From Chloroflexota bacterium (GTDB lineage: Bacteria; Chloroflexota; Anaerolineae; Aggregatilineales; J027), in contig JACRBG010000035.1 of the NCBI GenBank assembly GCA_016234595.1, positions 1 through 64,000 on the forward strand: DNA of 64,000 nt, read 5' to 3'. Under the pieces are notes generated by a model that was not told the DNA's origin, made no database searches, and saw only the letters and a program-made list of their open reading frames with translations. Position numbers and translations under genes: made by a program. Below are positions 61,740 to 64,000 of this stretch, piece after piece. Numbering within the stretch: position 1 is the first letter of the stretch; every line of letters starts with the position of its first letter.

Positions 61740-61812
61740 GCCCCTGTAGCTCAGGGGATAGAGCGACGGTCTTCTAAACCGCAGGTCGGGAGTTCGAATC
61801 TCTCCAGGGGCG
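61740..61812 (+). tRNA. tRNA-Arg (anticodon UCU)
   Basis: A 73-nt cloverleaf has a perfect acceptor stem GCCCCTG/CAGGGGC, D arm GCTC/GAGC, and anticodon loop CTTCTAA with anticodon TCT. A T arm GGGAG/CTCTC with TTCGAAT, and discriminator G at 61812, complete it. The outermost anticodon-stem pair (27-43) is A-C; the other four pairs are intact. CCA is not encoded. It decodes AGA and AGG arginine codons. A terminator follows. Confidence 0.95.
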
Positions 61813-61825
61813 TCATCATCGCAAT

Positions 61826-61861
61826 AAAAAACCAGCCACCTCATTTGGTAAGCTGGTTTTT
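61826..61861. terminator. Bidirectional intrinsic terminator
   Basis: AAAAACCAGC and GCTGGTTTTT form a 10-bp stem with a 15-nt loop. T-runs lie on both sides, so it serves tRNA-Arg (+) and the binding-protein gene at 61866 (-). Confidence 0.9.
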
Positions 61862-61865
61862 GTTT

Positions 61866-63092
61866 TTAAACCAGATAGGGGTTAAGCCAACCACTTCGCG
61901 GTTCGGTCGTGTGGGCCAGCTCGGTGATTAGGGTTGGAAAATGAGTGAGAATGCTGGCCTGACCCGCATGGATAGAAGCCAGATAGGTCGGGCCAACCAG
62001 CGATTGATGTTGAATCGTTAGGTTGCCACGCGGCCCATTGATATGAACAGCGGGGAGTTGATGGGCCAGCACCCCACCAGATTGGATACTCTGGGTTAAC
62101 ATTTGGGCGGTCTCATAGCCTAGGCTGGCAAAAGCATCGGGAGTATGACCCACGAGGCGACGATAGTCCGTTGAAAAAGCTGTGTTTTGGGCATTATCCA
62201 AATCTATCAGCCACGATGTTCCAAAATACATATCCACTGGAGCCATGGCTCGATCATCCAACATGAAGGCAGTGCCCATCAGAGTGCTATTGGGAGCAAG
62301 GTCAGCAAAATAGCGCAAAAAGTCATGGGTGGGTTCGCCATTATAGGCCGCAAACACGACATCCGGTTGGGCCGCTTGCAAAGCTGCCATAGCATCAGGC
62401 ATGCCATCATTATCAGGCGAAATATGCGTAACCGCCCGCCCTATAATCGTTCCACCGGCGCTTTCGAAACCACTTTGAAAAGCGTAAAAGGAATCATAGC
62501 CGCTTTCATAGAAGGACGAAATCATAAAAGCCCGGTTGCCCTTATGCTGGGCAGCCCATCGGCCAGCCGCCCAATTGGATTGCCAATAATTGAGCGTCGC
62601 ATGGAAAATATAGGGGCTGCTTTCGTGGGAGCGCGGCATCGTCTCGCCTGCCCCAACGACGAGTAAGACTTTTTGTTCGGCTTCAAATAAAGGTTGTAAA
62701 CGCAAAGCGGTTGGGGTGCTGACCATGCCAATCACCAAATCAACATCAGCCTCTTTGAGCAATTGGGTGGCCTTACGTAAGGCTACCGTTGAACCCAGAC
62801 CAATGGATTCAGGGATGAGTTGTACTCGGCCAAAATCCGATTTGACTTGGTCAAAATATAATTGCATCCCATTCATCAACTGGGTGGTCATACCGGGTCG
62901 GATATTTGAAGAAGGCAGCAACAGACCAATTTTCAGGGTTGTCGGCGTAGAAGGCAATGAATTGGAGACGGTCTGGGCCAATACACGGTCGGGGAATTGG
63001 AGCGATGGGTTGACCATCATAGCGCCCGTCCCTAAGCCCAACATTTTTACAAAGTCGCGTCGCCCCAACCTTGACCATTTACGATTGTTCAC
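61866..63092 (-). CDS. Tat-exported ABC substrate-binding protein (LivJ-like)
   Basis: This 408-residue protein starts at GTG 63092 (GAGGAG at 7 bp); the frame extends 5 codons upstream to a TTG. It has a twin-arginine signal (RRDFVKMLGLGTGAMMV, cleaved near FPDRVLAQ). The mature part is a type I periplasmic-binding fold related to branched-chain amino acid receptors: LKIGLLLPSSNIRPGMTTQL, VDLVIGMVSTPTALRLQPLF, QPDVVFAAYNGEPTHDF. No ABC permease or ATPase gene is nearby, so it may sense or carry a ligand for another system. It lies in the right-edge cluster with DUF6916, GNAT and a tail-collar protein. Confidence 0.88.
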   Translation of the reverse strand: MNNRKWSRLGRRDFVKMLGLGTGAMMVNPSLQFPDRVLAQTVSNSLPSTPTTLKIGLLLPSSNIRPGMTTQLMNGMQLYFDQVKSDFGRVQLIPESIGLGSTVALRKATQLLKEADVDLVIGMVSTPTALRLQPLFEAEQKVLLVVGAGETMPRSHESSPYIFHATLNYWQSNWAAGRWAAQHKGNRAFMISSFYESGYDSFYAFQSGFESAGGTIIGRAVTHISPDNDGMPDAMAALQAAQPDVVFAAYNGEPTHDFLRYFADLAPNSTLMGTAFMLDDRAMAPVDMYFGTSWLIDLDNAQNTAFSTDYRRLVGHTPDAFASLGYETAQMLTQSIQSGGVLAHQLPAVHINGPRGNLTIQHQSLVGPTYLASIHAGQASILTHFPTLITELAHTTEPRSGWLNPYLV

Positions 63093-63103
63093 GATGTATC
63101 TCC

Positions 63104-63409
63104 TCAATTAAAAATTGCCTCGTAATAACGCCCGTTTTCGTCCATACCCACTGGCACAATAAAAATATCATAAGTACCCACTTGGGGATGCTCGATTTTA
63201 AATATATGCTGATGCAGAATCACGGTAGCATCCGGTGCAGCCCGGAAAAGGATAGAGAAAGCACGCCGGTGGCCCGGTAGACTGCGATTAGCGTTTAGCT
63301 CTGTAACTTTGTCTAAGACTACAAGCAGTGAAGCGCCTTCTTTGTAATGCACCTGAAATTCTTGGTTTAGGTAAGGCATAAAATCAGCACTGGTCAGTTT
63401 ATCAAGCAT
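63104..63409 (-). CDS. DUF6916 protein
   Basis: This 101-residue protein matches the DUF6916 pattern: SADFMPYLNQEFQVHY, then HRRAFSILFRAAPDATVILHQHIFKIEHPQVGTYDIFIVPVG. It is a small beta-rich domain with unknown function. Family members commonly occur beside phage-tail-collar (MdpB-type) proteins, which is the case here. The start has GGA upstream. The next gene, the Tat-exported binding protein, starts 11 bp downstream. Confidence 0.8.
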   Translation of the reverse strand: MLDKLTSADFMPYLNQEFQVHYKEGASLLVVLDKVTELNANRSLPGHRRAFSILFRAAPDATVILHQHIFKIEHPQVGTYDIFIVPVGMDENGRYYEAIFN

Positions 63410-63418
63410 CGCTTTTTC

Positions 63419-63904
63419 CTATTGGGGTAGCCACTCCATTAAGGTATAGACACCGTTTTGGGCTACTACCTGAAATCCCAGTCGCACGTAGAGTTGATAG
63501 GCCGGATTGTAGTTTTCGACATGTAGGCGCACCGCTACACCCTCGGCGGTGGCTTTGGCAAGCAGGTTGCGAATGAATTGTGACCCAAGGCCCTGATTAC
63601 GGCTGGCTGGCATCAATGCAATGTCCATTAAACGATATTCGTCTTCACGCCGCTGAATATAGATGCGTCCAATCGGTTGGCCGTCTTGCAAGATAAGACT
63701 GAATTCAGCATCAGGGTATTGCTGATGATAATATTGATGTTGAGCATTAAACTGAGACTCTAAAAAAGCCGTTTTCTCAACATCGCTCCACGGAACAAAG
63801 CGCATTTCATATTCGCGGGTGGAGGCATAAAGATCACACAGAAATCCCAAATCAGCGTCGTTAATGGGGCGCAAGGTGATTTCTGCTGGCAGGTTCTGTA
63901 GCAT
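63419..63904 (-). CDS. GNAT-family N-acetyltransferase
   Basis: This 161-residue protein starts at ATG 63904 (MLQNLPAEITLRPI), 4 bp after the collar gene stop; an in-frame GTG at 63916 would overlap that gene. The acetyl-CoA motif A is IALMPASRNQGLGSQFIRNLL, with the R/Q-x-x-G-x-G/A loop near residues 104-116. The usual aromatic end (NPAYQLYVRLGFQVVAQNGVYTLMEW) follows. The target is unknown. Such acetyltransferases recur beside tail-collar genes and may modify that protein. Confidence 0.9.
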   Translation of the reverse strand: MLQNLPAEITLRPINDADLGFLCDLYASTREYEMRFVPWSDVEKTAFLESQFNAQHQYYHQQYPDAEFSLILQDGQPIGRIYIQRREDEYRLMDIALMPASRNQGLGSQFIRNLLAKATAEGVAVRLHVENYNPAYQLYVRLGFQVVAQNGVYTLMEWLPQ

Positions 63905-63908
63905 TTTC

Positions 63909-64000
63909 TTACCCACGTGGTGGGAAAATACCCGCTAGGGCAATGATAAAGGTGACAGCCAAATAGGGTTGCAGATTGTTATGGGGCTGGTTTCCCCCCG
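63909..64000 (-). CDS. Phage-tail-collar (MdpB-like) protein, C-terminal end
   Basis: Thirty codons are visible before the stop at 63909, reading GGNQPHNNLQPYLAVTFIIA and ending GIFPPRG. This is the signature C-terminus of tail-collar domain proteins (Collar family, called MdpB or microcystin-dependent protein). The start lies right of the window. These proteins are trimeric fibre-like proteins of phage tails and of unexplained bacterial loci. Its stop is 4 bp before the GNAT start, so the genes are coupled. Confidence 0.8.
   Translation of the reverse strand, partial: GGNQPHNNLQPYLAVTFIIALAGIFPPRG

Noticed and set aside
61866-63092. Complete branched-chain amino acid ABC transporter
   Set aside because: No permease or ATPase gene lies within the visible neighbourhood; only the binding protein is supported.

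Overview
The window reads as chromosomal DNA of a Chloroflexota bacterium, most likely an Anaerolineae-like lineage; this placement is inferred from gene content, not from a marker search. Supporting signs are exported proteins with Thr/Pro-rich linkers after the signal peptide, a DUF6159 membrane protein, a nucleoside kinase with a threonyl-tRNA-synthetase-like N-terminus, a RicT (PSP1) protein, and several families that look like Chloroflexota-type hypotheticals. Genes are densely packed in short operons on both strands, with many 1-20 bp overlaps.

Layout. Positions 1-2520 are the end of an integrated accessory element: a truncated gene, a DUF2958 protein, a possible 56-residue membrane peptide with repeats and a palindrome, and a four-helix membrane protein. 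The element abuts the C-terminal third of comM, which is cut in its Asn-Pro-Cys-Pro-Cys-Gly-type motif. From 3 to 13 kb come an aminoacyl-tRNA deacylase, a Sel1-repeat protein, an M24 peptidase, a CNNM/CorC protein, an FAD oxidoreductase, an aminotransferase and gatB. From 13 to 21 kb come two methyltransferases, a HAD phosphatase, a phosphoribosyltransferase, a response regulator, a membrane glycosyltransferase preceded by a 50-residue membrane protein, and metG. metG has a roughly 270-bp structured leader with its own intrinsic terminator.

From 21 to 35 kb come a TIR-transmembrane protein with an exported domain, prfA-prmC, a glycan cluster (two GT4 enzymes, a WecG/TagA enzyme, a nucleotidyltransferase and a HIT protein), DUF6159, an exported beta-propeller-SH3 protein and a nitronate monooxygenase-like enzyme. 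Positions 35.4-42.2 kb are one gene: a 2,250-residue FtsK translocase with about 630 disordered residues before its membrane helices and about 900 between the helices and the motor. The N-terminal part carries eight RDRDADSG repeats.

From 42 to 64 kb come mutY, a TolB-like exported protein, a thioredoxin/Lgt-like pair, an OmpR regulator facing a soluble PAS histidine kinase, and a signal-less BtuF-like binding protein coupled to that kinase. After these come purA, a gamma-glutamylcyclotransferase/S51 fusion that lacks its nucleophile serine, an M20 amidohydrolase, ricT with a PIG-L deacetylase, a nucleoside kinase, a LysM-M23 endopeptidase, a pair of unknown genes, tRNA-Arg(UCU), and a right-edge cluster with a phage-tail-collar protein, a GNAT acetyltransferase, a DUF6916 protein and a Tat-exported binding protein.

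No CRISPR array, transposase, integrase or rRNA is visible. The most unusual items are the giant FtsK, the element in comM, the metG leader, the TIR-TM receptor-like protein, the kinase coupled to a cytosolic binding protein, and the S51 pseudoenzyme fusion.
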